DNA from: CATOSK01 sp034423195
GTDB taxonomy: Bacteria; Chloroflexota; Dehalococcoidia; Lucifugimonadales; UBA3495
Assembly: GCA_034423195.1 (NCBI GenBank)
Contig: DAOUIZ010000035.1
Span: 106,218-170,217, forward strand
Direction: 5' to 3'
Length of the DNA stretch: 64,000 bases
Below, piece by piece: positions 44,010 through 52,822 of this stretch. Positions within the stretch are counted from its first letter, which is position 1. Each line of letters starts with the position of its first letter. A program made the translations under genes and the position numbers. The notes below the pieces were generated by a model. That model had not been told where the DNA came from and did no database searches. It was given only the letters and a program-made list of their open reading frames with translations.

Positions 44010-44651
44010 CTACTCCAGGTGCTGACGGAAAAATTGGGTGACTTTCGCGGACATTTCCTGTTCTTGGCCCACCCAGAAGTGATCGGCCCGGTCGATCACG
44101 TGGTAGTCAAAGGGATGGGCGAAGGAATCCAGGGTGGGCTGGCATTCGGGCGAAGGGGCCAGCCGGTCCATCTCCCCGGTAATCAGGAATTTGGGACGTG
44201 CGTCTTCCTTCATGCAGCTCCCCTGCAGGGCCTGGAGAGACGGGGAGATAAAGGCAAACACCTGTGGCAGCCGCTGCAGGTCGGGGCTCCTCAGGATCAC
44301 GCCGTTGCCGAAGGAGTAGCCGGCCAGTCCCAGCCGGGCTCCGTCCACGCCGGGCCACGCCTTCAGGAATTCCATGGCCGCGACGGCTTCCTGGTATTCC
44401 AGTTCCCCCCGGCTGTGTTCACCATCGCTGTTGCCCACGCCTCGGAAGTTGAACCGCATGGTGACGAAACCCTGCTCAGCCAGGGCGAAGGCCACCGCTG
44501 TCACAACGTTGTTGTCCATGTTGCCGCCGTTGAGCGGACCGGGATGGCAGATGAGCACCCCCGGGACCGGGCCGGCCGGATCATCGGGTTCAGCCACAAC
44601 CCCTTCGAAATTAAGTCCGTGGGTTTGGAACATCACGGCTTTCTGACGCAT
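44010..44651 (-). CDS. Alpha/beta hydrolase, paralogue of the 7.2-kb gene
   Basis: Alpha/beta hydrolase of 213 residues. GVLICHPGPLNGGNMDNNVV, RFNFRGVGNSDGEH, nucleophile Ser113 in GYSFG and His191 in ADHFW are all collinear with the protein encoded at 7211-7864; by eye about half the residues agree. At the acid position it has TGEMD where the other has TGDRD. ATG 44651 follows GGAGG with 5-nt spacing. It lies in the minus-strand catabolic series. Substrate unknown. Confidence 0.87.
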   Translation of the reverse strand: MRQKAVMFQTHGLNFEGVVAEPDDPAGPVPGVLICHPGPLNGGNMDNNVVTAVAFALAEQGFVTMRFNFRGVGNSDGEHSRGELEYQEAVAAMEFLKAWPGVDGARLGLAGYSFGNGVILRSPDLQRLPQVFAFISPSLQALQGSCMKEDARPKFLITGEMDRLAPSPECQPTLDSFAHPFDYHVIDRADHFWVGQEQEMSAKVTQFFRQHLE

Positions 44652-44928
44652 GAAACCCTCCTGACCGGGGGTATCTGACACCCCGGGAAGACTCCTGGAT
44701 TCACGGACACTGGCCCCGGCTGGCCGGGTAAGGGAAACCGCACCACGATTGACCATAACCCGCTGCCCGCCGGTGCCCCCATAGTACAGGCCAACCCCGG
44801 TCAAGGCCAGACCGGGGTAAGCTCCCTGTCGCCGCGGCAGCCCCTCGCCCGGTCTCCAGGGGCGGGGCCGTTCGGTCCGCCGTCCCTACTGTCCGGTTCC
44901 AGGAAACCGGAGCGAGCGGCGGATGTCC

Positions 44929-46113
44929 CTAGAACGCGGCCCTCAGCACTTCCATGATGGGACCCGCATCGGTGACGGGCTTGGGATTGGTGCTCAGGGC
45001 CCGGTCCTGCAGCGTCGCCGCGGCGATGAATTCCAGTCCGTCTTCGGGGACGTTGACCTCCCGCAGGGTGCGGGGCAGGCCCAGTTCCCGGCACAGGCCG
45101 TCCACGGCGTCTGCCGCCGCCAGCCCCGCCTCCTCGTCGGTCATTCCCCGGTCCGCCGCCCCGATGGCCTCGGAGATGAGGCGTTGGCGGCCGGCGGAGG
45201 CATCCAGGTTGTAGCGCATGGTGTGGGGCAGCAGGATGGCGTTGGCCTCACCATGCGGCACCCCGTACAGCCCGCCCACGTGGTGGCAGGTGGCCGTGTT
45301 GAGGCCCAGGCCGGCGAAGGAACCCAGGGATGCCATGGCGCAGGCCGTCTTGGTGTTCAGAAGCGTGTCGATGTCCCCATCCTTGCAGCGGGGCAGGTTC
45401 TCGAAAAGCAGCCGGATGGCGTGGAGGGCCATCCCGTCTCCGATGGGATTGTGCCCCGTCGAGTAAACCGTCTCGATGGCGATCCGCAGTTGTCCGATGG
45501 CCGTGGAAACCAGGATCCGCAGCGGCGTCGTGGCCAACGCCTGTCCGTCAATAATGACAGTGCGGTGCGTCACGCCATCGCCGGCGATGCTGAGTTTGCG
45601 GCCAAGTTGATGGTCTGTGATGCCGCCCCCGCCCCGGCTGAACTCGGCGCATCCCATGGTGGTGGGAACGCTCAGAATCGGGACCTTGGGCGAGGGGGTC
45701 GGCGGCACGATTATCCGGTCGGGCGGCTCGAAGATGATCGCGTAGTCGCGGATGTCGCCGCCCTCGGCCAGCAGGGTCGCCATGGCCTTGGTGGTGTCGT
45801 GGGTGCTGCCGCCCCCGACGCTGATGAACACATCGGGCTGAACTTCCCGGGCCATCTCCACCCCGGCCTCCACGGTCTCCACCGGAGAGTGGGGCGCCAC
45901 CCCCGGGTAGGTGCCGACGTAGCGTTCGCCCAGAGCCTCCTGGACTCTCGGCACCACGTTGCACGCTTTGAGAATGGTTGGCCCGCAGGTGATCATCGCC
46001 CGCCCGCAGCCCAGGTTGTCCACCGTGCGGGGCAGCTCGTCGATGGCGGTCTCAGCGCAGATGATGTCCTGGTGCAGCGGGTTGTACCGGTAGCTCGTTG
46101 GTTTGTCAGCCAT
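44929..46113 (-). CDS. Iron-containing alcohol dehydrogenase / maleylacetate reductase-like
   Basis: Group III (Fe-ADH) dehydrogenase of 394 residues. The NAD(P)-binding GGGSTHDTTKAMA, PTTMGCAEFSRGGG and the metal-site regions HNPIGDGMALHAIRLL and CHHVGGLYGVPHGEANAILLP are visible, giving the Asp/His ligands. Loop forms such as GGGSTHDTTKA resemble maleylacetate reductases more than butanol dehydrogenases. Maleylacetate reduction would fit an aromatic ring-cleavage route, but no ring-cleavage dioxygenase is present. ATG 46113 has AGGAGG upstream. It lies downstream of the SMP-30 gene. Confidence 0.86.
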   Translation of the reverse strand: MADKPTSYRYNPLHQDIICAETAIDELPRTVDNLGCGRAMITCGPTILKACNVVPRVQEALGERYVGTYPGVAPHSPVETVEAGVEMAREVQPDVFISVGGGSTHDTTKAMATLLAEGGDIRDYAIIFEPPDRIIVPPTPSPKVPILSVPTTMGCAEFSRGGGGITDHQLGRKLSIAGDGVTHRTVIIDGQALATTPLRILVSTAIGQLRIAIETVYSTGHNPIGDGMALHAIRLLFENLPRCKDGDIDTLLNTKTACAMASLGSFAGLGLNTATCHHVGGLYGVPHGEANAILLPHTMRYNLDASAGRQRLISEAIGAADRGMTDEEAGLAAADAVDGLCRELGLPRTLREVNVPEDGLEFIAAATLQDRALSTNPKPVTDAGPIMEVLRAAF

Positions 46114-46183
46114 TGTCCCTGGACCTCCTGCAATAGTCCCTTATGCCCTTCCCCTGCAGGTTCATGTTGGCGTCTTCGCGGCT

Positions 46184-47101
46184 CTACGGCGATGGAGCCG
46201 GAACCGGCAGCCCGGGAATCTTCAGTTGGATCCGGGCCAGGGTCTCGAAGGTGGTGATGAACAGTGTCCTCCAGTCATCGCCGCCCCACGCCAGGTTGGT
46301 GGTGTGCTCGACCTCGGTCAGGATGGTTCCCAGGTGGTTGCCGGCGGCGTCCATGATCCACACCCCGCCGGGCCCGGTGCAATAGACGTTTCCCTCCACG
46401 TCTACCTTCATGCCGTCGGGGATTCCCGACCCTTCCCCCCGCAGTTCGCAGAAGACCCGCCGGTTGGAAAGCATCCCGTTGGGCCGAACGTCAAACGCGT
46501 CGATATTCCCGATGCTGCGGAACATATCCTGGTTGTCGACGAACAACCCCTGGGAATCGTTGACGTAGAGGATGCTCTCGTCGGGTGAAAAGGCCAGGCC
46601 GTTGGGCAGGACATAGTCCCGCACCAGCAGGTTGATCTTGCTCAGGTCGGGAGAGACGCGATAAACCCCGGCGAAGTCCAGGTCGGTGTCCGGGGCCGGA
46701 GCGCCCGGATCGGTGAAGTAGATGCTGCCATCGGACTTCACCACCACGTCGTTGGGCCGGTTCAATGGTCTGCCGTGATAGCTGTCGGCCACCACGGTAA
46801 GGGTTCCGTCTAGTTCGGCCCGCGTCACCCGCCGCGCCCCGCCCTCGCACATCACCAGCCTTCCCTGGGGGTCCCGGGTCAGGCCGTTGGCGTTGTTGGT
46901 CGGTTCCTGGACCAGTGTGACGCCCTCGCCGGCGGACCACTTCCACCGGCGGTCGCCCCGGACCTCGCTGAAAAGCAGGGATTGGTCCTCCCTCCACCAA
47001 AGCGGGCCCTCGCCGACGGCGTACCCGGTGCCCAGCACCTCAACGTCCTGGTCCGGAAACACGATGCGTTCAAAATCGGATGAAATCTGCTCGAAGGGCA
47101 T
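46184..47101 (-). CDS. SMP-30/gluconolactonase-family lactonase
   Basis: Six-bladed beta-propeller metal-dependent hydrolase of 305 residues, opening sugar or other lactones. The metal ligands are in GEGPLWWRED (Glu), NRPNDVVVKSDGSIYFTD (Asn) and SPDESILYVNDS (Asp). The order and spacing match SMP-30. I start at ATG 47101 because AAGGAGG precedes it; an ATG five codons earlier is less well placed. The neighbours are an LLM oxidoreductase and an Fe-ADH, suggesting one step in a catabolic series. Confidence 0.9.
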   Translation of the reverse strand: MPFEQISSDFERIVFPDQDVEVLGTGYAVGEGPLWWREDQSLLFSEVRGDRRWKWSAGEGVTLVQEPTNNANGLTRDPQGRLVMCEGGARRVTRAELDGTLTVVADSYHGRPLNRPNDVVVKSDGSIYFTDPGAPAPDTDLDFAGVYRVSPDLSKINLLVRDYVLPNGLAFSPDESILYVNDSQGLFVDNQDMFRSIGNIDAFDVRPNGMLSNRRVFCELRGEGSGIPDGMKVDVEGNVYCTGPGGVWIMDAAGNHLGTILTEVEHTTNLAWGGDDWRTLFITTFETLARIQLKIPGLPVPAPSP

Positions 47102-47179
47102 GACCGCCTCCTTCATCAGCCGGGGCTGTTGTTTGGATTCTCGGACAACCGGATTGTAATGGAGTGCTCGAAACTTCGT

Positions 47180-47220
47180 CCTTCCGCCCTCTCCCGCGAG
47201 GGTGACGGGAGAAGGGGGCG
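47180..47220. repeat. Palindromic element after LLM gene
   Basis: CTCCCG and CGGGAG arms inside a CCCTCTCCCGCG...GGGAGAAGGGG layout, directly after the LLM stop. It has the same build as the repeats at 57-62 kb, but the sequence differs. Confidence 0.4.
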
Positions 47221-47224
47221 TCGA

Positions 47225-48274
47225 TCAGGCCGGGGCGAGAGCGGGGATGATCTGCTCGCCGAAGGCCCGCACCTCCGCCTCCGGCGGGGCAAAGGTCAGG
47301 CAGGGCATCAGGTAGAGCTGCCTAACCCCGTGCCCCGCCATCTCTTGGATGCGGTCAACGCAGTACTCGGGCGTTCCCACCAGGCCCATGGCGTCGCACA
47401 GCTGGCCGTTGACATCGTCGCTGACGAACGATGTCAGCTCGATGGCCTCTTCCCAGTTGGGCGCGTGCCCCAGGTCGGGATAGATGTCCCGCACGGCCTG
47501 GGGAATTTCGTACTGGGGTATTTCCAGGCCGGAATGGGGGAGCCAGTTGGGTCCGCCCCACATCAGTCCCCAGTGCACCGACACCGGGCGGGCCAGCCGG
47601 CGGGCCTCCTCCGTGGAGCCGGCGACGCAGGTCCGCACGGCGAACATAACGTCCAGGTCGTCCAGAGTGCGGCCGCTACGCCTGGCGCCCGCTTCCAGGT
47701 GCTCCAGGGCCTTGCCCACTATTCCGGGAGTGTATCCCACCAGCACCAGGGCTCCGTCCGCGGCCTCTCCCGCCAGCTCCAGGGATCGGGGGCCGGAGGC
47801 GGCCATCAGGACGGGCACGCCGTGACCGCCGTCGCTGCCCGCGAAGTCCAGCCGGTTGGTCTTGCCGTTGTAGTCCACCGTCTCCCCGGCCAGGAGGGCC
47901 CGGACCTCAGTGATGCAGCGGCGCATCTGCCGCAGGGTTGCGGGACGCCTTCCGATGGTGCTGGCCGACGTGTAGCCCGTGCCGATGATGAACCTGGTCC
48001 GTCCCGGGGCGATCTCGGCCACCGTCTGGGCCGCTCCGGCCAGCACCGGCGGGATGCGTCCGAAGGGGTTGGTCACCGCCGGGAAGAGCTTGAGGTTGGT
48101 GGTGTTGGCGGCGGCGAGGCCCAGGGTCACGAAGGTGTCGCGGCAGATCATCTGGCTGTCCAGGATGCCTGCCCCGTCGAACCCGGCCGCCTCGATCCGG
48201 CGGATCATGTCGAGAATGTCGGGCATGGGCGACGTGCCGGGGACGCGCATGGAGATGCTGATGGGTTCCGCCAT
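47225..48274 (-). CDS. LLM-class flavin-dependent oxidoreductase
   Basis: Luciferase-like TIM-barrel oxidoreductase of 349 residues. SISMRVPGTSPMPDILDMIR at the N terminus, AAGFDGAGILDSQM, NTTNLKLFPAVTNPFGRIPP, PGRTRFIIGTGYTSA and MAASGPRSLELAGEAADGALV place it in the F420-dependent 5,10-methylene-H4MPT reductase-like branch rather than LuxA. F420 or FMN may be the cofactor. ATG 48274 follows GGAGG. It is unlike the LLM protein encoded at 2337, so the two arose separately. Substrate unknown. Confidence 0.88.
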   Translation of the reverse strand: MAEPISISMRVPGTSPMPDILDMIRRIEAAGFDGAGILDSQMICRDTFVTLGLAAANTTNLKLFPAVTNPFGRIPPVLAGAAQTVAEIAPGRTRFIIGTGYTSASTIGRRPATLRQMRRCITEVRALLAGETVDYNGKTNRLDFAGSDGGHGVPVLMAASGPRSLELAGEAADGALVLVGYTPGIVGKALEHLEAGARRSGRTLDDLDVMFAVRTCVAGSTEEARRLARPVSVHWGLMWGGPNWLPHSGLEIPQYEIPQAVRDIYPDLGHAPNWEEAIELTSFVSDDVNGQLCDAMGLVGTPEYCVDRIQEMAGHGVRQLYLMPCLTFAPPEAEVRAFGEQIIPALAPA

Positions 48275-48415
48275 GTGTATCGCCTCCGTAGCTCCGGTGA
48301 AGGTTGGCCAAGCCTTGCCTGGGAGTATAGCAGGGCGGACATAGCTGTTCCTTTATGCTGTTCCGCGATTCTACATTCTCCGCCCCTGCGTTGGAGCGGG
48401 TTGAGCCGGGGCCCG

Positions 48416-49453
48416 CTAGAGGGGCAGATAGACCGCCTGTCCGGTCATGGCGCTGCGGTGGACCGCCTCGGTCCACTCCATGTAGTGAACGCCGGTCTCG
48501 AAGGCCACCATGTCCACCTGCTCCGTGCCTCGTATGGCGTTGGTGAACTGCTCCTCGACCCGGTAGCGGGCCTGGCTTTCCGGCGGATTGGGGACCTCGG
48601 TAAGCTCCCCGTCGCCCCGCCGGCCGGCCCAGACCCGGCGCTGGGAGTCGACGTGGATGGTGCCGCCGGTGCCGAACATCCAGATGTGGCTGCCGCCGTT
48701 CAGGCCGGAGGTGGCGCTCATCTGCATGTGGACCTGGGCCCCGTTGGCCAGCTCGTAGAGGATGTCCACGTGGTCGGGAATCGTCACCGAGGTGAGGTGC
48801 CCCTGGTCATTCTCCCGGTAGGGGACATGAATCTTGGACATGGCCATGACCCGGTTGCCCCGTCCCAGCCAGCGCATCATGGACTCGTAGGACGCCCCGA
48901 TGTTCAGGGTGTTGTAGCCGCTGAGGGCCCGGTCGTGACGCCAGTGCAGCGGGCGGTCGAAATCGGCAAAATTGTTCTGCCGGGATGTGAAGTCCACCGA
49001 CAGCAGCTCGCCCAGGAAACCCTCGTCGATCAGGCGCTTGAGCACGTTGTCTACGGTGTAGCTGGTGGAGGTTGGCGTGAGCTGGCACACCAGATCGGGA
49101 TGAGCGAGGGAAGCGTCGAGCATGTCGTGGGCCTCTGCGGCGTCCGATGCCATGCGTGCCTCGGTGAGGACGTGCTTGCCCGCCTCCAGCGCGGCCAGGG
49201 TCATGGTGCGGTGCATGTAGGGCCAGGTGCCTATGCACACGGCATTGATGCTTTCGTCCTCCAGCAGCTCGCGCCAGTTGCCGTACACCGTGGGGATGTT
49301 GAACTGGTCGGCCACGGCCCTCCCGGACTCGATGGTCCGGTTGGCTACCGCCACAATCTCGCAGTCCTCCACTCCCTGGAACCCGGGAATGTGACGCGCC
49401 CTGACATTTCCGCCCGCTCCGATGAGGCCCACGCGGATCGGTTTTTCTGCCAT
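48416..49453 (-). CDS. Gfo/Idh/MocA-family dehydrogenase
   Basis: NAD(P)-dependent sugar/inositol-type dehydrogenase of 345 residues. The Rossmann start is IRVGLIGAGGNVRARHIPGF; the family-typical GTWPYMHRTMTLAALEAGKHVLTEARMA follows, with Glu-Ala in place of the catalytic EKP Lys (HVLTEAR for HVLCEKP). The C-terminal domain has HIWMFGTGGTIHVD. Loss of the EKP Lys suggests altered catalysis. ATG 49453 has AGGAGG upstream; the frame is open 117 codons more, without similarity. It heads the minus-strand series. Confidence 0.87.
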   Translation of the reverse strand: MAEKPIRVGLIGAGGNVRARHIPGFQGVEDCEIVAVANRTIESGRAVADQFNIPTVYGNWRELLEDESINAVCIGTWPYMHRTMTLAALEAGKHVLTEARMASDAAEAHDMLDASLAHPDLVCQLTPTSTSYTVDNVLKRLIDEGFLGELLSVDFTSRQNNFADFDRPLHWRHDRALSGYNTLNIGASYESMMRWLGRGNRVMAMSKIHVPYRENDQGHLTSVTIPDHVDILYELANGAQVHMQMSATSGLNGGSHIWMFGTGGTIHVDSQRRVWAGRRGDGELTEVPNPPESQARYRVEEQFTNAIRGTEQVDMVAFETGVHYMEWTEAVHRSAMTGQAVYLPL

Positions 49454-50107
49454 CGGTTTCCTCCTGGGCCTGTGATTCCAGGTCCGGTCGTGCTTACCGC
49501 TGCGGCCCAGCACAGGGTACCACCCATTCCGGGGTTGTGCAGGCCCAAGGGCCGGAGGGTCGACCGGGTGCGGTGGGGAGAGGCGTGTCGCGCTTCGGGG
49601 GCGGTTGCAGCGGAATGGAGTTGCGGGGGTACGGGCCCCGTCGGCCGGGGTACCCCCGCAGCCGTTAAACTGGACCACCTGAAACACAACGCTCTTTACT
49701 GACAGTTGGGCCTTTCCAACCTCGTCCTTCGTCCGGTACCATGAATCCAGAGCATGAATCGAGAGAAGGTTTCCGGCCCGGCGTTCCCCGCGGAAATGCG
49801 TCAAAATGTATCAAAATGTAGCAGGAAAAATTCTTCAGGCCCGGCAACAACCTTTTAACACCCGGTTTCCACTGGTGACAAAACCGGACAAAACCATGAC
49901 TTCAGGCGGAAAAACGAGGACATTTGGCGGATATTTGGAGGACACAATCCTCCTGCCCCACGCTCAAATGTCCTGAAATGTCCGCTTTTGTCTGGTTTTG
50001 GGAAAGCTGGCATGTCCCGGTCGCTGCCGGGCAGCCGGCTTCTCCTGTTTACCCCAGCGTTGCAATTCAGGCGGTTTCGTTCCCGGTCCGCCTCCTTGCC
50101 CATCCGC
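49454..50107. other. Divergent intergenic region with nested palindrome
   Basis: About 650 bp without a supported gene, more AT-rich than its surroundings between about 49780 and 50000. It contains the direct repeat TCAAAATGTA twice in tandem (49801-49820) and the 120-bp nested inverted repeat listed separately. The rest shows nothing that I recognise. Confidence 0.6.
49880..49999. repeat. 120-bp nested inverted repeat
   Basis: Four nested arm pairs: 49880-49893 with 49986-49999 (one mismatch in 14), 49906-49910 with 49981-49985, AGGACATTTG (49917-49926) with CAAATGTCCT (49965-49974, perfect), and GGAGGA (49937-49942) with TCCTCC (49948-49953). It could fold as one long DNA or RNA hairpin. 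There is no open frame inside. It may be a MITE-like element or a structured RNA. Confidence 0.7.
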
Positions 50108-50152
50108 TATAATCCGGTCCACGTTAATGCCTAGGCCCGGCTTGAGCCGGGC
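50108..50152 (+). promoter_or_regulatory. -10 element and leader hairpin before the SDR gene
   Basis: A perfect TATAAT (50108-50113) with no good -35 at the usual distance, then GCCCGGC (50135-50141), TTGA loop and GCCGGGC (50146-50152), just before GGGAGG and the SDR start. Confidence 0.5.
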
Positions 50153-50169
50153 GGCGGGAGGTAACTGGA

Positions 50170-50949
50170 ATGGACGTGCAGGGCGGAGTGTTTATCGTGA
50201 CCGGGTCGGCGACGGGCCTGGGAGCCACGGTAGCCCAACGCCTGGCGGCGAAGGGTGGGCGGGTCGTCATCAACTACACCCGGAGCTTGGACGAAGCGGA
50301 AGTCACCGCCGCTGCCTGCCGGGAGGCGGGGTCGGAAGCGGCTCTGTGCCAGGCCGACGTGTCGGTGGACGAAGACTGCCGCCGCATGGCTTCCGAGGCC
50401 CTCGACCGTTGGGGCCGGATTGACGGCCTCGTCAACAACGCGGCCCAGTCCAAGATCGTTCCCCATGCCGACCTGGAGGGGCTATCGGCCGAGGACTTCA
50501 ACCGCATCTTTGCGGTTAACGTTGTCGGCGCCTTCCAGATGGTGCGGGCGGTTGCCCCGGCCATGAAGGAACAGGGGATGGGTGCGGTGGTCAACGTCTC
50601 CTCGGGTTCCGCCTTCACCGGGACGGGCAGTTCCATCGCCTACGCAGCTTCCAAGGCGGCGTTGAACGTGATGACCCGTTCCCTGGCCCGGGCGTTGGCT
50701 CCGGAGATAAGGGTGAATGCCGTGTGTCCGGGCGTCATGCAGACCCGGTGGTGGCGGGAAGGGCTGGGCGAGGAGAACTACGACGCCTTCATTGACCGCT
50801 ACGCCCAGTCGGCCCCGCTGAAGAAGGCAGGGACTACGGAGGCCGTGGCGGATCCCGTGCTCTGGCTGCTGGAGGGAGCGGAGCACGTCACCGGCGAAAC
50901 GATCCTGGTGGACGCGGGAAGCCATCTCGGCCCGGCTCCCCAACGGTAG
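50170..50949 (+). CDS. Short-chain dehydrogenase/reductase
   Basis: Classical SDR of 259 residues. The NAD(P) motif is TGSATGLG (TGxxxGxG) at about residues 11-18, NNAAQSK follows, the catalytic Ser is in VVNVSSGSAF and the Tyr-Lys pair in YAASK; the C terminus reads TGETILVDAGSHLG. It resembles 3-oxoacyl-ACP reductase-like SDRs but stands outside fatty acid genes. ATG 50170 follows GGGAGG. It converges on the pentapeptide-TIR gene with 9 bp between. Substrate unknown. Confidence 0.92.
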   Translation: MDVQGGVFIVTGSATGLGATVAQRLAAKGGRVVINYTRSLDEAEVTAAACREAGSEAALCQADVSVDEDCRRMASEALDRWGRIDGLVNNAAQSKIVPHADLEGLSAEDFNRIFAVNVVGAFQMVRAVAPAMKEQGMGAVVNVSSGSAFTGTGSSIAYAASKAALNVMTRSLARALAPEIRVNAVCPGVMQTRWWREGLGEENYDAFIDRYAQSAPLKKAGTTEAVADPVLWLLEGAEHVTGETILVDAGSHLGPAPQR

Positions 50950-50958
50950 ATGCCGGGT

Positions 50959-52260
50959 TCACCACATCTTGCGTGACAGGACGCCCACCAGGGAGGACAG
51001 CGCATCCTGGTAGGCCGCCTCGTCTTCCCACCCGCGGAAGTCCAGCACGGTTCCATTCCGCAGCGTGTCGCAGAGATGGTCCTGCCTCTGGTAGAACAGG
51101 TCGTCGGCGGCCACGGTGAGCATCACCTGTCCACCCTCGGGGCGCTGTACCCCGGTGAGTCGGGCGAAATACTGGCTGGCATCCGAGCTTTCCAGGGATT
51201 GGGCGGTGCAGAGCAGGATTACCCGGTCGTAGTAGGGAGTGTGCTCGAGGAGCACGCCGCCGGTGTGGACCGCCAGTTCATCGTCGGCCTCGATGGACCA
51301 ACTGGGTATCTGGGCCGCCCGCAGGCCTGATACCAACCGGGAAGCCAGCTCTTTGTCCTGTTCCGAGCCAACCACCAGCACTGTTGGATAGGTGCGGGTG
51401 ACTCCCCGCATGGCGTCCTGGACGGCCAGCAATGGAGCAGCCACTCCCGCGTTTTCCAGGAAGGCGGCGGGGATCATCCCGGAGGAGCGGGCGATGGTAT
51501 CAAGGGCGATGGTGCTGGGGCCGTGGTGGCGGGTCCAGTCGAGTCCGATGACCTGGCTGAGGTCGCAGTTGACGAACTTGGTCAGTCCCATCCGCGCGTT
51601 CATCAGGATGGCGCTTTCCAGGCCGGTGGCGGTGAAGTAGGCGCCCCGCAGGTCGGCGCCGGTCAGGTCGCACATGGTCAACGTCGTGGCGTGGAGGTGG
51701 GCGCCCCGCAGGTTCGCGCCGTTGAGGTTGGCCCAGGAGAGGTCGGCCGATTCCAGGTTGGCGTTGGACAGGTTGGCGTCCTGCAGATTCGCGTACTGCA
51801 GGTTGGCGTGGGAGAGGTCGGCCCCGGAAAGTATGGCGACGCGCAGCGTGCTGTTGGACAGGTCGCTGCGGATGAGGGAACACCCGGTCATGTTGGCGCG
51901 GGTGAGGTCGGCCCGGGACAGGTTGGACCGGGAAACGTAGGCCGACTGAAGGTTGGTCCCGACCAGCTCGGCGCCCCGCAGGTTGCAGCGGGTGAGGTCG
52001 GCGCTGCTGAGATCGTCGTGGGCCAGGTCGGCCCGGGGCAGACGCAGGCCGGTCAGGTACCCGCCGGAGAGGTCCAGCTTGGCCCGCCCGTGGATCCATT
52101 CCTTCTCGAAGGTCTCGCCGGCCGCCCGGTCCCCCAGGCTGTGGGTGCGAAGCCCGTAGACTATCAACTCGGTGTTGGGAATGAAGAAGTTCTGCTCCCG
52201 CCAGCGGGAGACGGCGTTGGGGCCGGACTTGGCTACGGCGACATGTTCAGGATCTGCCAA
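50959..52260 (-). CDS. Pentapeptide-repeat protein with degenerate TIR-like domain
   Basis: Protein of 433 residues. Residues about 60-235 are pentapeptide repeats (A-D/N-L-x-x; LSGADLSHANLQYANLQDAN and more), forming a right-handed quadrilateral beta-helix. A linker (GPSTIALDTIARSSGMIPAAF) known from pentapeptide-TIR proteins leads to a TIR-like domain at about 291-430 (VLVVGSEQDKELASRLVSGL, RVILLCTAQSLESSD). The expected Glu of NAD-cleaving TIR domains (WxxxE-like after SLxS) is missing; the position reads QYFARL. I start at TTG 52260 because GGGAGG precedes it; GTG 52287 is an alternative. A defence or signalling role is inference. Confidence 0.8.
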   Translation of the reverse strand: MADPEHVAVAKSGPNAVSRWREQNFFIPNTELIVYGLRTHSLGDRAAGETFEKEWIHGRAKLDLSGGYLTGLRLPRADLAHDDLSSADLTRCNLRGAELVGTNLQSAYVSRSNLSRADLTRANMTGCSLIRSDLSNSTLRVAILSGADLSHANLQYANLQDANLSNANLESADLSWANLNGANLRGAHLHATTLTMCDLTGADLRGAYFTATGLESAILMNARMGLTKFVNCDLSQVIGLDWTRHHGPSTIALDTIARSSGMIPAAFLENAGVAAPLLAVQDAMRGVTRTYPTVLVVGSEQDKELASRLVSGLRAAQIPSWSIEADDELAVHTGGVLLEHTPYYDRVILLCTAQSLESSDASQYFARLTGVQRPEGGQVMLTVAADDLFYQRQDHLCDTLRNGTVLDFRGWEDEAAYQDALSSLVGVLSRKMW

Positions 52261-52822
52261 ATTGCCTCCCGTTATACCGGGTGCCACTGCAGAGCCGATT
52301 ACTTTGACTTCCTATACCACACTGGGGCGGCGGGATGTCAAGGGACTGGCAATTCCGGGCAGGGTAATGACATGATTGGCGGTTCGATGAAACTGCCGGT
52401 GACCGGTCAACGTGATACCGAGGGCAGGGACGGCGGGGTCTGGGCGGAGGTGATGAGAGGAAGGGTGTGTCGCGGTTGCCGTCCTGGAGGGAAGGATTTA
52501 CCGGGGCCTGGATTCCCGCCCCCGCCTCCGCGGGAGTGACGTTCCTACGCGGGGGCAGGCTCTTCCCGCGTCGAGGGGGAATGGGCTTTTGTCCAACGGG
52601 CAGAGCAGGGGAGATAAGTGCGGGTTGCAATAGGCGCCAACAGGATGGGAGGGTGGGAGGAATAGCACCAATCTTTGGGTGTTTTTCCGGTGAGAATGCC
52701 CCGGGTGAAAGTCCTTTCCGGCTTGTCCGGCATCCACCGCCGGGGTATCATCCTTTCCAGCGTGGGGGCTTCCTTGACTACCCGGAGGAAAACCCCATGA
52801 ACAAGCACGAAAGGGGCAGCAG
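52261..52822. other. Intergenic region with REP-like sequence
   Basis: 562 bp without a supported gene; open frames here have no ribosome site or similarity. It contains repeat-type sequence at about 52385-52440 and 52505-52540 that is shared with the region before the third CMD gene. The remainder shows nothing recognisable. Confidence 0.55.
52385..52540. repeat. REP-like repeat, copy 1
   Basis: GCCGGTGACCGGTCAACGTG (about 52395-52414) and GGCGGGGTCTGG, then CTGGATTCCCGC (52508-52519) with GCGGGAGTGAC (52530-52540), match the copy at 60345-60430 in the same order, with extra sequence between the two parts here. The last pair forms an imperfect hairpin. Confidence 0.65.

Noticed and set aside
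47129..49702. 857-residue plus-strand frame opposite the LLM and MocA genes
   Set aside because: Gly/Val/His-rich shadow; real genes on the minus strand have ribosome sites and motifs.
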